From an uncultured Blautia sp. (lineage in GTDB: Bacteria; Bacillota; Clostridia; Lachnospirales; Lachnospiraceae), in NCBI RefSeq assembly GCF_934372025.1, contig NZ_CAKROJ010000067.1, forward strand, positions 1 to 10,916: 10,916 bases of DNA, written 5' to 3'. Under the pieces are notes generated by a model, which searched no databases, was not told the origin of the DNA, and saw only the letters and a program-made list of their open reading frames with translations. The translations under genes were made by a program, and so were the position numbers. This document shows, piece by piece, positions 1 to 8,526 of this stretch. Positions within the stretch are counted from its first letter, which is position 1. Every line of letters begins with the position of its first letter.

Positions 1-251
1 AGCAGCATTGTAATAATATTTTTGTCTCCGACACCATGTGCCATAATCTCAAGCTTTCTGTCAAAACATACTGTTCTATTCTGCAGACATGCTACAAAAA
101 TTGCAGTCAGAAACGCGACTACAATTGGCACATTATAAAATCCCATTGGGATTTTCATCACATACTCGAACAGAATTCCCAGGCCCAGATACAATACCAG
201 AAACACCCCTATTGGCAGGAGTGCAATTGCGTTGCCCTTTTCTTTTTTCAT
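1..251 (-). CDS. nhaC: NhaC-family Na+/H+ antiporter, N-terminal part (runs off the left edge)
   Basis: This is a predicted membrane antiporter that exchanges cytoplasmic Na+ for H+. Only the first 83 codons are inside the window. The ATG at 251 follows a GGAGGG ribosome site with about 9 bases spacing. The peptide starts MKKEKGNAIALLPIGVFLVL, then has a first membrane helix (about residues 9-30), the segment KIPMGFYNVP, a second helix (about 41-57), and the cytoplasmic-looking stretch LEIMAHGVGDKNIITML. The run LLPIGVFLVLYLG and the EIMA-GVGDKNIITML motif match what I recall of the N-terminus of NhaC-type antiporters in Lachnospiraceae. The frame is open to the window edge. It has its own promoter and is not part of the Wadjet operon, whose last gene ends 181 bases upstream. 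An NhaC-like transporter with another substrate (for example amino acid/Na+) cannot be excluded from this fragment. Confidence 0.8.
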   Translation of the reverse strand, partial: MKKEKGNAIALLPIGVFLVLYLGLGILFEYVMKIPMGFYNVPIVVAFLTAIFVACLQNRTVCFDRKLEIMAHGVGDKNIITML

Positions 252-303
252 TGTGTGATTCCCTCCAACTCTTTCTCTCTCCTTAAAAACACGTATCTTT
301 ACA

Positions 304-332
304 ATTATACACTATTCCACTCTGTTTGCACA
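304..332 (-). promoter_or_regulatory. Predicted promoter of the NhaC-type gene
   Basis: On the minus strand a perfect TATAAT (304-309) lies about 50 bases upstream of the ATG. At 17 bases spacing the -35 hexamer is a poor TGTGCA (327-332). The perfect -10 and its position between the jetD end and the antiporter start make it a plausible promoter. Transcription would start near 297. Confidence 0.55.
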
Positions 333-363
333 GCAATTCTCTGTTATCATAATCCACCTGTGT

Positions 364-418
364 AAAAACAGTATCCAGATGCATATATCCCCGCCCTCAA
401 TAGAATATGGCTGTTTTT
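364..418 (-). terminator. Possible terminator after jetD
   Basis: Complementary arms AAAAACAG (364-371) and CTGTTTTT (411-418) can pair over 8 bp, with CCA/TGG extending the stem past a 3-base bulge. On the minus strand the structure ends in a run of five T, about 15 bases after the jetD stop codon. The stem is AT-rich and the loop is long (about 30 bases), so it would be weak. The arms are symmetrical, so it could act on either strand. Confidence 0.35.
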
Positions 419-432
419 GTATTATCTCCATC

Positions 433-1722
433 TTAATACATATTTGTAGAAGACTCAACAAATATTCTTTCCTGATATCCGGCAGTTTTGTGCCTCTTAA
501 TCTGACTGGCCACCGGAATCAGTCTGACATCTGTAATTTTATCCAGGATTTTCATTCTTCTGTCAGAAATCACTTCCTCCGATCTGCTTTTCTCATAATC
601 TTCCGCAGCCATATGCCAAAAATAAAACTTTCCCTGATAATAGTCTGCCAGTTTTTGTGCGATCAAAATACCTTCCGGATCCAGATCGCCAGAGTAATAA
701 ATCGTAGTTCCTGATTTTGCCAGAAGATCAAGTATCATGAGTCCTGCGAGTCGAGGCTGACCATTCATGCACATGCATGAACACTCAGCCTTTCCACAAA
801 GCATTGCAAAAACGGATGGATTTTCCACTATATAAATCTTCTGCTGCAGACATCTTACCTCTTTCCAGTCAGCAATTACTCCAAGAGGAACCTGTATCAT
901 ATCATTTTCTTTTTGAAATCCATCCATTCCCATGTGAATCATTCCATCTTTTTTTACTGCCTCTACATTACACACCATCGCATAATTGGATACATCATCC
1001 AGAAGAATTCCTGCTGCAAGAAAACTTTTCTGTCTCTTATATGCCGGAAATATTTCTGTACCCTCTATCAGTAAATTCCGTTGTTCCAGACTTCTTTGAA
1101 TAATCAATTCAAGTATCCTGCCGCCAACAGTTCCCCTGTCAAATGCATGTGGATTTCCAGTCAGCATTGCAGCAAAAACTGCCAGATATACTTTCTGTTC
1201 CATTCGGTATGGCAGTTTATTAAATATTTCTGCTGAAAGATATAATTGCTGCTCCAGTTCACCAAAATCTTCTCTGGAATCTCCTTTTAACATATGCATG
1301 ATATATTCCAATTCTGACTGTGCAGGTGTTCCTTCATAATCACTGATAACACGCCGGATGATTTCCTGCCTTTTTTGTTCTTTTAACAGATTTTCTTCCT
1401 GTTTACCCATGAGTGGCTGACCAAAGTAGCTCTCCAGTATCATATCCGGTTTAATTTCTTTATAACGACTGTTTTCCAACGCTTTCTGAAATTTTTCAGC
1501 AGATATGGAAACGCTTTTCTGACGATGAAAACTTTTCCCGAAAAATCCCTCCAGTTCTTCTATCTCTTCCGGAGTCAGATTTCTGATAACAACGCTTCCG
1601 CCAAATCTTCCATAAGAAACATATTTCTTCTTAAATCCTCTCAGGACCTTATTCCACACGGAGTTTTGGCGGAAATATTTTACACATTCCTCCAGTTGCT
1701 CAGATTCAGGCTTCCTGCTCAA
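433..1722 (-). CDS. jetD: Wadjet protein JetD, DUF3323/DUF2399 Toprim nuclease subunit
   Basis: JetD is the nuclease subunit of the Wadjet complex. In studied systems a JetD dimer cuts small circular DNA once the JetABC motor has extruded it. The 429-residue product has the expected two parts. The N-terminal arm (about 1-285) includes the LTPEEIEELEGFFG segment (49-62), typical of the DUF3323/TIGR02679 N-terminus. The C-terminal Toprim fold (about 293-429) has the acidic glutamate in YIVENPSVF (E300), the family motif CMNGQP (318-323) and the DxD pair in YYSGDLDPEG (D346, D348). All expected metal-binding acids are present, so it should be active. Translation starts at TTG (1720-1722): an in-frame TAG lies only two codons upstream, the first internal ATG would remove 93 residues, and AGAGAGGA sits 7 bases before the TTG. 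The gene overlaps the end of jetC by 17 bases and is last in the operon. Confidence 0.93.
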   Translation of the reverse strand: MSRKPESEQLEECVKYFRQNSVWNKVLRGFKKKYVSYGRFGGSVVIRNLTPEEIEELEGFFGKSFHRQKSVSISAEKFQKALENSRYKEIKPDMILESYFGQPLMGKQEENLLKEQKRQEIIRRVISDYEGTPAQSELEYIMHMLKGDSREDFGELEQQLYLSAEIFNKLPYRMEQKVYLAVFAAMLTGNPHAFDRGTVGGRILELIIQRSLEQRNLLIEGTEIFPAYKRQKSFLAAGILLDDVSNYAMVCNVEAVKKDGMIHMGMDGFQKENDMIQVPLGVIADWKEVRCLQQKIYIVENPSVFAMLCGKAECSCMCMNGQPRLAGLMILDLLAKSGTTIYYSGDLDPEGILIAQKLADYYQGKFYFWHMAAEDYEKSRSEEVISDRRMKILDKITDVRLIPVASQIKRHKTAGYQERIFVESSTNMY

Positions 1723-4700
1723 GCTCTATTCCTCTCTTTTCTACATTTTCCTCATCTTCCATTAATTCTTTCATGTGTCCATTCCAAAGATATGGCATCA
1801 CTGTAACAAATTTTGCATTTTGCGGACGGATCAGCTGATAAATAGCAAGCGCATCCAATGTATCACAGTCTCCCCAGAGTACCTGCGAATTAATAATAAA
1901 ATCAAACTGAAATTCTGTCATAAGGCGGAACATATCCCTGATATTTTTATTATCTACTCCGGCAAAAGCTTCATCCAACGAAATCAGTCTTGGGGCATCT
2001 TCTCTGCCACCCTGGTATTTCGCAACTACTGCTGAAAACAGCGGCACATACATGGACATTGCTTTTTCTCCTCCACTGAATGTACCAAATACACTGTTTG
2101 TCAGTTCTTTCTGTCTCTCTCCACTCTTCTGGCAAAACAGCTGGAATTCAAACCATTTTCTGTAATCCAGGGCATCCTTCATAATCTGATAGAATGATAT
2201 CATTCCTGCACTGTCTCTTGCATTTCTGCGTGCCTCGTCTACCTTCGAACGAAAATGTGCAGAAAGACGGGATGCTTCTTCTTCGCTCATCAGCCGATAA
2301 TCTTTTTTCAACAATTCTACCAGTTCTTTTGTATCCAGCTGGTCTTCCTGCTCTGCTGTTTTGCTTCTCCATCTTAAGCTGAGTTTCAGACCACTGGAGG
2401 TATTCATTCCATTCATCAGGGAATTCATTTTCTCTACCCAGGCAACAGATGAATTAATTTTTCCGCGAATCTTTCGGCTTACTGTATTGGCAAGAATATC
2501 TTCAAAGAGTTCTCGATCTCCATCTTTAATCAGATTTTCCAGTTCTCTGATATCTTCTTCCAAATGCTCAATAAGACTTGCAAAGGATATTTTTACTCCC
2601 TGATAACGGGCAGAAATATCAAGTCTTTTCGGAGTAAACTCGTCTGCTTTTTCCTCTTCCAGATCCTCAAATAATTCATTCTGCATCAACTGATAGTCCA
2701 CCAGAAATCCTCTGTTTTCAAAATAGGCACTGTTCAGATTGTTGATGATCGTATCCTTATGAAGGTTCTTTCCTTCTGTCTCCAGATAAGCTCTGATATG
2801 TGACAGATCCTTTGAAAGTTCATCTGGAAATTCTACATAATTTAGATTATATTCTGCCTCATAGCATCTGGAATAATATTTTGTTTTTTCTTCGTAAGCC
2901 TGAATTTTTTTTCTGTCCTCTTCCAGTTTTTCAGCTATCTGTTTAATTTCTTCCTGAGTCTGCGTTTTTCTGCGCACTGTTTCCTGCAAATTTTCCGGAT
3001 ACGCACGAAGCCAGGAAATACAATCATCCAGTCGACTCTTGATTTCTTCATAGTCTGTCAGACTTAACTGTTCTTCGATTGAACGTTTTTCTTCTGTTTT
3101 TCTTGCCATTTCCCTTTGAAGTGATGTAATGTCATAACGAATCTGATCCATGTCTGCATCCAGATCTTCTAATCTTTCCTTTGAGGCTGACAGATATTCT
3201 ATGCATGTAAGCATCATTTCATGAACTGCTTTCAATCCGATAAGATGTTTTCCATATTCTTCTGCTGCCGCCTTTGCATCCTTAAAAACAGAATAGGAAC
3301 ATTCCAGATAAAGTGCTTCTGCAATTACAAGTACCTGTTTCTTTTTCTCCTTCAGTACTTTGATTAATTGTTTTAATTCTTCTTCCAGTCTGTTATTTTC
3401 ATTCTTTAATAATTTTAATTCATTTGCCTGTTCTCTCAGCATCAGGAGTGCTTCCCGCATATCAGTATCCGTTGGAAGATTTTCATATTCTTTCGCTAAA
3501 ATATTTTTTCGCTCTACCAGATTTTGCTTTTCTTTTTCACAATGCTGAATTTTCTCTTTGAGTTCATAAAGTCTTTGTTTGCATTCTTCTATCTTTGCAA
3601 GCCGTTGTCTTTCCCTTGCCTTTTGTCCAAGAAATCCTGGCTCATACTCCCCGGTAACAGTTCCGGTAAGAACTCCCATACGATAAGTTCCATCTGGCTG
3701 AATTGTCATATCAGCATCTGTATTATAAGCGATATTTCCCAGGATTTTTATAAGGCGCTGGCTGGAAAAAATATCATTCAGTTCTTCATTAAGTTCCAGA
3801 ATATCCAGCAGACTTTTTTCTGCATGTTTATTTCCTGCAAACAAATAGCGGTCTTCGCAGCCTTTTTCCCACTGCAATACCTGTTCTTTATATTCTTCAT
3901 CTACTATGATTGCATCCAGTATTCCCATTCGGAGCAGTGCTTCTTCCAGACGGCTGCAGGCAGTTTCATCCAGTTCCTGTCCGAATTCAATCACTTTGTA
4001 AAATTCCTGGTATGGAATGTTCATTGCTTCCAGCCTCTGGCGATTTCTGATCACAGCTTCCGATCTCAGTGGTTCTGGCTCTTTCTGATTTTCCCAGGCA
4101 GTTAATTCATTTTGGATCTCTGTTTTTTCTATCTGATATATTTCTTCTTCCAGTTTGCTCTTTTCCAGAGCCGTCTCTAATTTTGTCTTTATATAAATCC
4201 AAGCATCAGCAACCTTCTGACGCACAGTTGCAAAATCTGAGCTTTCTCCATAAGAATCAGCAAAGTTACTCAACTCTCTCAGCAGTTCTTTGTCCAGTAT
4301 AAGCTCCTGATTCTTCCCATTCCACTGATATAAAGCTTCTTTCCACTCATTTTCTACCTGAACAAGGACACTTTCCAGTTCAGATATTTTACGCTGTACA
4401 GAATCAATTCTACGAATCTGTTGATCCCGTTTTTGTACGAATTCCTCTTTCTTTTGTTCCAGTTCTTTTGTCTCTGACAAAATTTCCAGACCTTTACTGA
4501 TCTGTTCTCTGGTATGTTCAAACTGTTGCTGATGCAGATCAAATCTGTAATGTTCTTCCTGATTTTTCAGAAGTTCTTCCTGCATAAATGCATTCTCTTC
4601 AAAAGCCATTATTTCAGCCTCTGATGACATTTCTTCCAGAAGCTCGTTCATTTCTTTTTCTTTCTCATATTTTCGATCTTCTTCTGCTTTGATCTGACTT

Positions 4701-5806
4701 TCTACATCTTGATATTGTTCCTGCTTTTTCTCCAGAAACTGGTTCTTTTCGACTAAATCTCTCTCATGTTTTTCTATCTCCTGAACCAGCGCTGCTTCTC
4801 TGTTTTTCAGCGAAACGGCATCGCTTTTGCTCAATGACTCCCTTTCTTTTTCCATGGACTCATGTTTTGCATCCAGCTGCTGAAGTTCTCTTTCCAGCTC
4901 TTCCGTTTTCTGACAGCATAAATTTTTTCGCTTCTCGTGTTCTTTTTCTGCTGCCTGAGCCTCTTCCAGTTTTGACTTTGCCTGCTCTAATCTGACTGCT
5001 TTATCATACAGCATCTTCTGATTATATTTTTTTAAAACTGTATTGATTTTTTCTGCTGCCTGATGTGCCTCTCTTCGGCTCTTCAGATTCATATTCATTG
5101 CATCCATATTTTCAATTGCTTCAGACATCGGACGCAGATCTTCATCAGACAATGGCTGAAGAGAGTCGCTCAGAATATCATTAATAACCGAAGGTTTGAA
5201 ATCTTTTGACAGCTTAGGTGTTCTTAACTGAATCAGAAGATCAATCATCTCTTTGTACTCTTCCGGAGTGTCAAATCCAAAGATCTGTCGGTTTACATAT
5301 TCCATATAGTCGACCTGTCTGTCAATCACTCTTCCGCCATTGCCAATACGGTTCTCTAATTCCTTTTTAGATAAAGTTATCTTTTCTCCTGTCTCTTTGT
5401 ACAGAAAGAAATCCTTTCCAACACGTCTTCCATCAGTCAGACTAAAATACCATTTATCCAGAGGTTTTCCCTTTCTTGCACGGATTCCCATCCCGATCGT
5501 AAGATATGTTTCACTGTCCTTTCTTTTAAATTCAAGATATAAATAGCCGGTTCGTTCTTCTCGTCCATCATTCTCCTCCAAGAGATAACTGCTCATCTTT
5601 CTGTCTCTCGAACCAAATGGATCCAGCCTTTCCGGACTCATATTTCCATCCAGCAGAAGCGGCACAACACTCTGCATTGTAACGGATTTTCCCGAACCAT
5701 TTGAACCTCGAAGAAGCATTCTTCCTTTGACAAATGGGAATTCCTGCTCATCATAATACCAGAAATTGATCAATCCGATTTTGTTTGCCTGCCATCTACT
5801 ATTCAT
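1706..5806 (-). CDS. jetC: Wadjet protein JetC, SMC-like ATPase (TIGR02680-like)
   Basis: JetC is the SMC-type motor ATPase of Wadjet. It dimerises through a hinge and extrudes DNA loops in a cytoplasmic complex with JetA and JetB. The product is 1366 residues, normal for TIGR02680-type proteins. The head starts with a Walker A motif GSNGSGKS (about 34-41). Two long Glu/Lys/Gln-rich coiled-coil arms (about 240-570 and 735-1090) flank a globular hinge (about 575-730). The C-terminal head carries the ABC signature FSGGEK (about 1243-1248) and Walker B LISLDE (D1278, catalytic E1279) followed by AFAGVD. I chose the ATG at 5806 over the in-frame ATG at 5824. The former has AGGAGG 8 bases upstream, overlaps the jetB stop by 8 bases and gives the natural N-terminus MNSRWQANKIGLINFWYYD; the latter has no good ribosome site. 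No frameshift or lost ATPase motif is visible. Confidence 0.95.
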   Translation of the reverse strand: MNSRWQANKIGLINFWYYDEQEFPFVKGRMLLRGSNGSGKSVTMQSVVPLLLDGNMSPERLDPFGSRDRKMSSYLLEENDGREERTGYLYLEFKRKDSETYLTIGMGIRARKGKPLDKWYFSLTDGRRVGKDFFLYKETGEKITLSKKELENRIGNGGRVIDRQVDYMEYVNRQIFGFDTPEEYKEMIDLLIQLRTPKLSKDFKPSVINDILSDSLQPLSDEDLRPMSEAIENMDAMNMNLKSRREAHQAAEKINTVLKKYNQKMLYDKAVRLEQAKSKLEEAQAAEKEHEKRKNLCCQKTEELERELQQLDAKHESMEKERESLSKSDAVSLKNREAALVQEIEKHERDLVEKNQFLEKKQEQYQDVESQIKAEEDRKYEKEKEMNELLEEMSSEAEIMAFEENAFMQEELLKNQEEHYRFDLHQQQFEHTREQISKGLEILSETKELEQKKEEFVQKRDQQIRRIDSVQRKISELESVLVQVENEWKEALYQWNGKNQELILDKELLRELSNFADSYGESSDFATVRQKVADAWIYIKTKLETALEKSKLEEEIYQIEKTEIQNELTAWENQKEPEPLRSEAVIRNRQRLEAMNIPYQEFYKVIEFGQELDETACSRLEEALLRMGILDAIIVDEEYKEQVLQWEKGCEDRYLFAGNKHAEKSLLDILELNEELNDIFSSQRLIKILGNIAYNTDADMTIQPDGTYRMGVLTGTVTGEYEPGFLGQKARERQRLAKIEECKQRLYELKEKIQHCEKEKQNLVERKNILAKEYENLPTDTDMREALLMLREQANELKLLKNENNRLEEELKQLIKVLKEKKKQVLVIAEALYLECSYSVFKDAKAAAEEYGKHLIGLKAVHEMMLTCIEYLSASKERLEDLDADMDQIRYDITSLQREMARKTEEKRSIEEQLSLTDYEEIKSRLDDCISWLRAYPENLQETVRRKTQTQEEIKQIAEKLEEDRKKIQAYEEKTKYYSRCYEAEYNLNYVEFPDELSKDLSHIRAYLETEGKNLHKDTIINNLNSAYFENRGFLVDYQLMQNELFEDLEEEKADEFTPKRLDISARYQGVKISFASLIEHLEEDIRELENLIKDGDRELFEDILANTVSRKIRGKINSSVAWVEKMNSLMNGMNTSSGLKLSLRWRSKTAEQEDQLDTKELVELLKKDYRLMSEEEASRLSAHFRSKVDEARRNARDSAGMISFYQIMKDALDYRKWFEFQLFCQKSGERQKELTNSVFGTFSGGEKAMSMYVPLFSAVVAKYQGGREDAPRLISLDEAFAGVDNKNIRDMFRLMTEFQFDFIINSQVLWGDCDTLDALAIYQLIRPQNAKFVTVMPYLWNGHMKELMEDEENVEKRGIELEQEA
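1730..1737 (-). promoter_or_regulatory. Ribosome binding site supporting the TTG start of jetD
   Basis: AGAGAGGA on the minus strand lies 7 bases before the TTG at 1722, inside the last codons of jetC. The stop codon TAG at 1726-1728 in the jetD frame leaves TTG as the only usable start nearby. Confidence 0.7.
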
Positions 5807-6941
5807 CCTCTGATCCTCCTGCATAGTCTTCCGGATAGCTTCCCTGTAATTTTCCGACCGCCGGACAGATTCTTATCTGCTGTATTGCGTCCTCTTTCTT
5901 CAAAAACATCCAGCGTTCCATTTCATCAATTACTGTTTTTACAAATTCGCCTTCCGGCATTTCTCTGTAGTTTTTGGAAAATCCACTTCCATAGTCTTTC
6001 TTTACTTTCTTAAGTAAATTTTCAAATTCTATTATATTTACAGAACACATTTCTCCAGTTTCTGTTTTCCATTGTTCTGATTCAATTTTTTCCCTTATTT
6101 CACCAAAACAGAGGAGCAAAATATCAGACAATGAATTATTTCCCGGAAATATGTTGCCTATCCTGCAGTTTTCGCCAGACAAAAGATATGCACTTCCTCT
6201 GTGAATATGGACATGACAGTCAAATATCTGCTCTAACTCCTCACTTAATCTTCTGCCATAATATTTCAGATATTCAAAATCCTCTTCTGAGCCATCTTCC
6301 CTGTACATGGCCGGTGCAAACAGAAGCCTCTTATAAACTCGATGACGCCGCGCAAATCCTCTGTCCTCATCCATCTGAAACCATTCACTTTCCTGAAAAT
6401 CTTCAGGCTTTGTATATTCCAGGATATCTTTAGAAAAATTGCGCATAAAGTATCTGGAAGCTCCTGTATTTCCATACAGAACTTCTCCTGCTTCATTATC
6501 CATAAAAGCATTTTCATTTCCATCAGTAATCTCTATCAGTCCCTGATCTACTGCATACCTGAGAACTTTTATTAATCTTCGTCGGTTTGTATATAATGTC
6601 CAATCGGTAATATCCCCTGGAAGATTTGCACTGATATATTCAGTCAGCTGAGACAATATAAACTGTCCGTCTGCATCCCGGTCTTCCAGAAACATCAGCA
6701 GGATACAAAGATATGTATATTCTTCTTTTGATGTAAATACCTGAATCCCCATAAAATCTTCCGGTATAACAGGAATCTTCTCCATTTTTATCAAAAGAGA
6801 ATTATCTATGATCTGGCAGCCTAATTTCTCTGTTGCGAATTTTCTGAGTTCTCCCAGTGAATCCCTTAATTTATAATATAGCTCTTTATCTTCAGATTTC
6901 AGGATCCATCTCCGGTTAAAAAGGATTTCCAATCCTGTCAT
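5799..6941 (-). CDS. jetB: Wadjet protein JetB, DUF2398 (TIGR02678-like), KITE-type subunit
   Basis: JetB is the MukE/KITE-like winged-helix subunit that binds the kleisin JetA near the SMC heads. The 380-residue protein opens with the DUF2398 pattern: LFNRRWILKSEDKELYYKLR (about 7-26), then ELRKFATEKLGCQI and KMEKIPVIPEDFMG (about 53-66), followed by a predicted helical segment KEEYTYLCILLMFLEDRDAD. The middle (about 118-150) looks like a winged helix acting on a paired partner (RRLIKVLRYAVDQGLIEI). There are no catalytic motifs, membrane segments or signal peptide. The ATG directly abuts the jetA TAA (zero spacing), with AGGAGG 8 bases upstream inside jetA. The stop overlaps the jetC start by 8 bases. 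Both arrangements suggest translational coupling. The DUF2398 assignment is from recalled family patterns; the neighbourhood strongly supports it. Confidence 0.9.
   Translation of the reverse strand: MTGLEILFNRRWILKSEDKELYYKLRDSLGELRKFATEKLGCQIIDNSLLIKMEKIPVIPEDFMGIQVFTSKEEYTYLCILLMFLEDRDADGQFILSQLTEYISANLPGDITDWTLYTNRRRLIKVLRYAVDQGLIEITDGNENAFMDNEAGEVLYGNTGASRYFMRNFSKDILEYTKPEDFQESEWFQMDEDRGFARRHRVYKRLLFAPAMYREDGSEEDFEYLKYYGRRLSEELEQIFDCHVHIHRGSAYLLSGENCRIGNIFPGNNSLSDILLLCFGEIREKIESEQWKTETGEMCSVNIIEFENLLKKVKKDYGSGFSKNYREMPEGEFVKTVIDEMERWMFLKKEDAIQQIRICPAVGKLQGSYPEDYAGGSEDE
5815..5820 (-). promoter_or_regulatory. Ribosome binding site deciding the jetC start
   Basis: A perfect AGGAGG lies 8 bases upstream of the ATG at 5806 and inside the jetB C-terminal codons. 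It lies downstream of the alternative ATG at 5824, so that ATG cannot use it. Confidence 0.8.
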
Positions 6942-8429
6942 TTACATTTCCTCCTGAAATACAATTGCCATTCTTGGCATTGTAAAGTTTCCGTCCTCGC
7001 AGTGGACTATGCATTTCTCTCCCACACGTGATCTGTCCAGTACATATCGTCTTCCGTCATCCGTTCTGGCAGTAAAATCTGTATCCTCCATAGCGTCTGA
7101 GAGCCATTTTAAAAGAATTTCACGAATCCTCGGCTCCAGCACGGGCAACTCTGCAAAATCAATTCTGCCATTTTTCTCCAACTGCTGCAGCTTCCGCATT
7201 TCTTCTTTTTGCTGCTGAAGCAGTTTTCTTCTTGTTTCACGTTTCTGTTCCGTCGTTTCCCGTATACCACTTCTCTTTGATTTTTCTCTGTAAGTACGTA
7301 CTCTTGGCTTCAGACTGATCTGTAGCGGTGCTTCTTCATATACTCCCTGATTCATACTGTCAGTTTCACGGATCAATTCACCCGCCAGATGATATGATTG
7401 TTCAAGACCAAACACCATAGCTGACATTTTATGTGCCTCTGACATGTCCCTGCAGCGTAAAAAAAGTTCTGCCACTTTTTTGTATTCTTCTTTTCGATTT
7501 GCCCCAAGAGCATTCTTTTCACTTAGTTGAGCTGCATATCTTGTAATTCTGCGGATAATCTCATTTGTTGCATCAAACAGCTTTCCCGCTTCATTTTCAG
7601 TTCCTTCCGCGCCAACAAACCAGTTGTAAATACTCTGAAATCTTCCTCTTATTTTCTGTTCAATCATTGGCCTGGTTATTTCTTCGACTTCCATTCTTGG
7701 TATCAGAAGCTCATAATTAATAATTTTCTCAAAAATAATCTCCCATACTTCTTCCTTCTGTACACGAAGATTTTCTTCTATTACTCCTACATTTCTCTGT
7801 AATCCTTTGACAAAACTGCGCAGATATTCGACTAATCGATCTTTAAAAACCAAAAATTCATTTGTACGCATCATTTCTTCTGCTTTCACACTGTTCAGAT
7901 CACGGATATAATCCTGATAATTCTGGTTCAGGCGGACAAAATCATTATTCAGATCCGACCACCAGGTATAAACTGTATTATCGTCCAGTTCTGTCATTTC
8001 CGGAACCCTTTCAATTTCTCTTCTGATTCTCTCGAGCAATGTTGGTTCCAGTGATGCTCCTTCAATAAAAAGATTCTCCAGACGCAGTACCAGTCGTTCG
8101 ATTTCCACACTGTATTCTGACATCTGGTATCTATATTTCTTGTTCTTAAATTCTTCTATAGTTGCAACATTTCTGGTATCCTGAATTGTATTCAGGTTCT
8201 TCCATTCCACCAGCATCGCCAGATCCTGCTGACACTGCTCCGGTCGATAATCCGCAAAAAATGGATCTTTTATCATTTCTTCATAGATATCTTCCTGATA
8301 CATCCAGTATCTCAATTTTTCATAATTTTCAAAAAAAATGCGCATAATACAGCGATACCGGCTGACATTATCCGCATTTAAATACTTTACTTCTGTTAGT
8401 GGTTTGATTGATTTGTCTGATACCTGCAC
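6942..8429 (-). CDS. jetA: Wadjet protein JetA, DUF2397 (TIGR02677-like), kleisin subunit
   Basis: JetA is the kleisin (MukF-like) subunit that closes the JetC ring and recruits JetB. The 495-residue protein has a DUF2397-type N-terminus: KYLNADNVSRYRCIMRIFFE (15-34), YWMYQEDIYEEM (41-52) and DLAMLVEWKNLNTIQDTR (69-86), followed by a winged-helix-like tail. Helical regions span about 105-360. A highly basic and Gln-rich linker (about 376-420: arginines, lysines, QQQKEEMRKLQQ) precedes a compact C-terminal domain (about 425-495) that probably contacts a JetC head. Translation starts at GTG (8427-8429), supported by AAAGGAG 7 bases upstream; the ATG codons that follow lie inside the conserved region. 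It is first in the operon, behind a strong promoter. I first considered the DUF5716/DUF3375 JetA variants, but the N-terminal motifs and the JetB/JetD partners fit DUF2397 better. Confidence 0.9.
   Translation of the reverse strand: MQVSDKSIKPLTEVKYLNADNVSRYRCIMRIFFENYEKLRYWMYQEDIYEEMIKDPFFADYRPEQCQQDLAMLVEWKNLNTIQDTRNVATIEEFKNKKYRYQMSEYSVEIERLVLRLENLFIEGASLEPTLLERIRREIERVPEMTELDDNTVYTWWSDLNNDFVRLNQNYQDYIRDLNSVKAEEMMRTNEFLVFKDRLVEYLRSFVKGLQRNVGVIEENLRVQKEEVWEIIFEKIINYELLIPRMEVEEITRPMIEQKIRGRFQSIYNWFVGAEGTENEAGKLFDATNEIIRRITRYAAQLSEKNALGANRKEEYKKVAELFLRCRDMSEAHKMSAMVFGLEQSYHLAGELIRETDSMNQGVYEEAPLQISLKPRVRTYREKSKRSGIRETTEQKRETRRKLLQQQKEEMRKLQQLEKNGRIDFAELPVLEPRIREILLKWLSDAMEDTDFTARTDDGRRYVLDRSRVGEKCIVHCEDGNFTMPRMAIVFQEEM
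6950..6955 (-). promoter_or_regulatory. Ribosome binding site of jetB
   Basis: AGGAGG lies 8 bases before the jetB ATG and inside the final codons of jetA, whose TAA directly abuts that ATG. Ribosomes finishing jetA are placed to restart on jetB. Confidence 0.8.
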
Positions 8430-8436
8430 GATAGGT

Positions 8437-8443
8437 CTCCTTT
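8437..8443 (-). promoter_or_regulatory. Ribosome binding site supporting the GTG start of jetA
   Basis: AAAGGAG lies 7 bases before the GTG at 8429. No ATG with comparable support is available upstream. Confidence 0.8.
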
Positions 8444-8469
8444 ATCAGTGAATATGAATTGATAGGCTA

Positions 8470-8498
8470 ATCATATCATGCAGACAGATATTGTTCAA
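8470..8498 (-). promoter_or_regulatory. Promoter of the jetABCD operon
   Basis: On the minus strand there is TTGAAC (8493-8498), a 17-base spacer, then TATGAT (8470-8475) preceded by TGA, an extended -10. Five of six -35 bases and five of six -10 bases match the housekeeping consensus. Transcription would start near 8463, giving a short leader of about 34 bases before the jetA GTG. No operator-like palindrome overlaps the promoter, so expression may be constitutive. Confidence 0.75.
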
Positions 8499-8526
8499 TG
8501 TATGTTTTCTGGTCTTAGAATGAAAT

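Noticed and set aside
1525..5546. Plus-strand open frames of 60-190 codons opposite jetC and jetD
   Set aside because: They are antisense to a strongly supported SMC/nuclease coding region, are rich in Phe/Ser/Leu as expected from reading Glu/Lys codons backwards, and lack ribosome sites.
1706..5806. MukB or SbcC rather than JetC
   Set aside because: The DUF2397-like, DUF2398-like and DUF2399 Toprim neighbours in this order define Wadjet; MukB has MukE/MukF and SbcC has SbcD.
5807..5824. Upstream ATG (5824) as jetC start
   Set aside because: It lacks a ribosome site, while the ATG at 5806 has a perfect AGGAGG at 8 bases and gives the natural family N-terminus.
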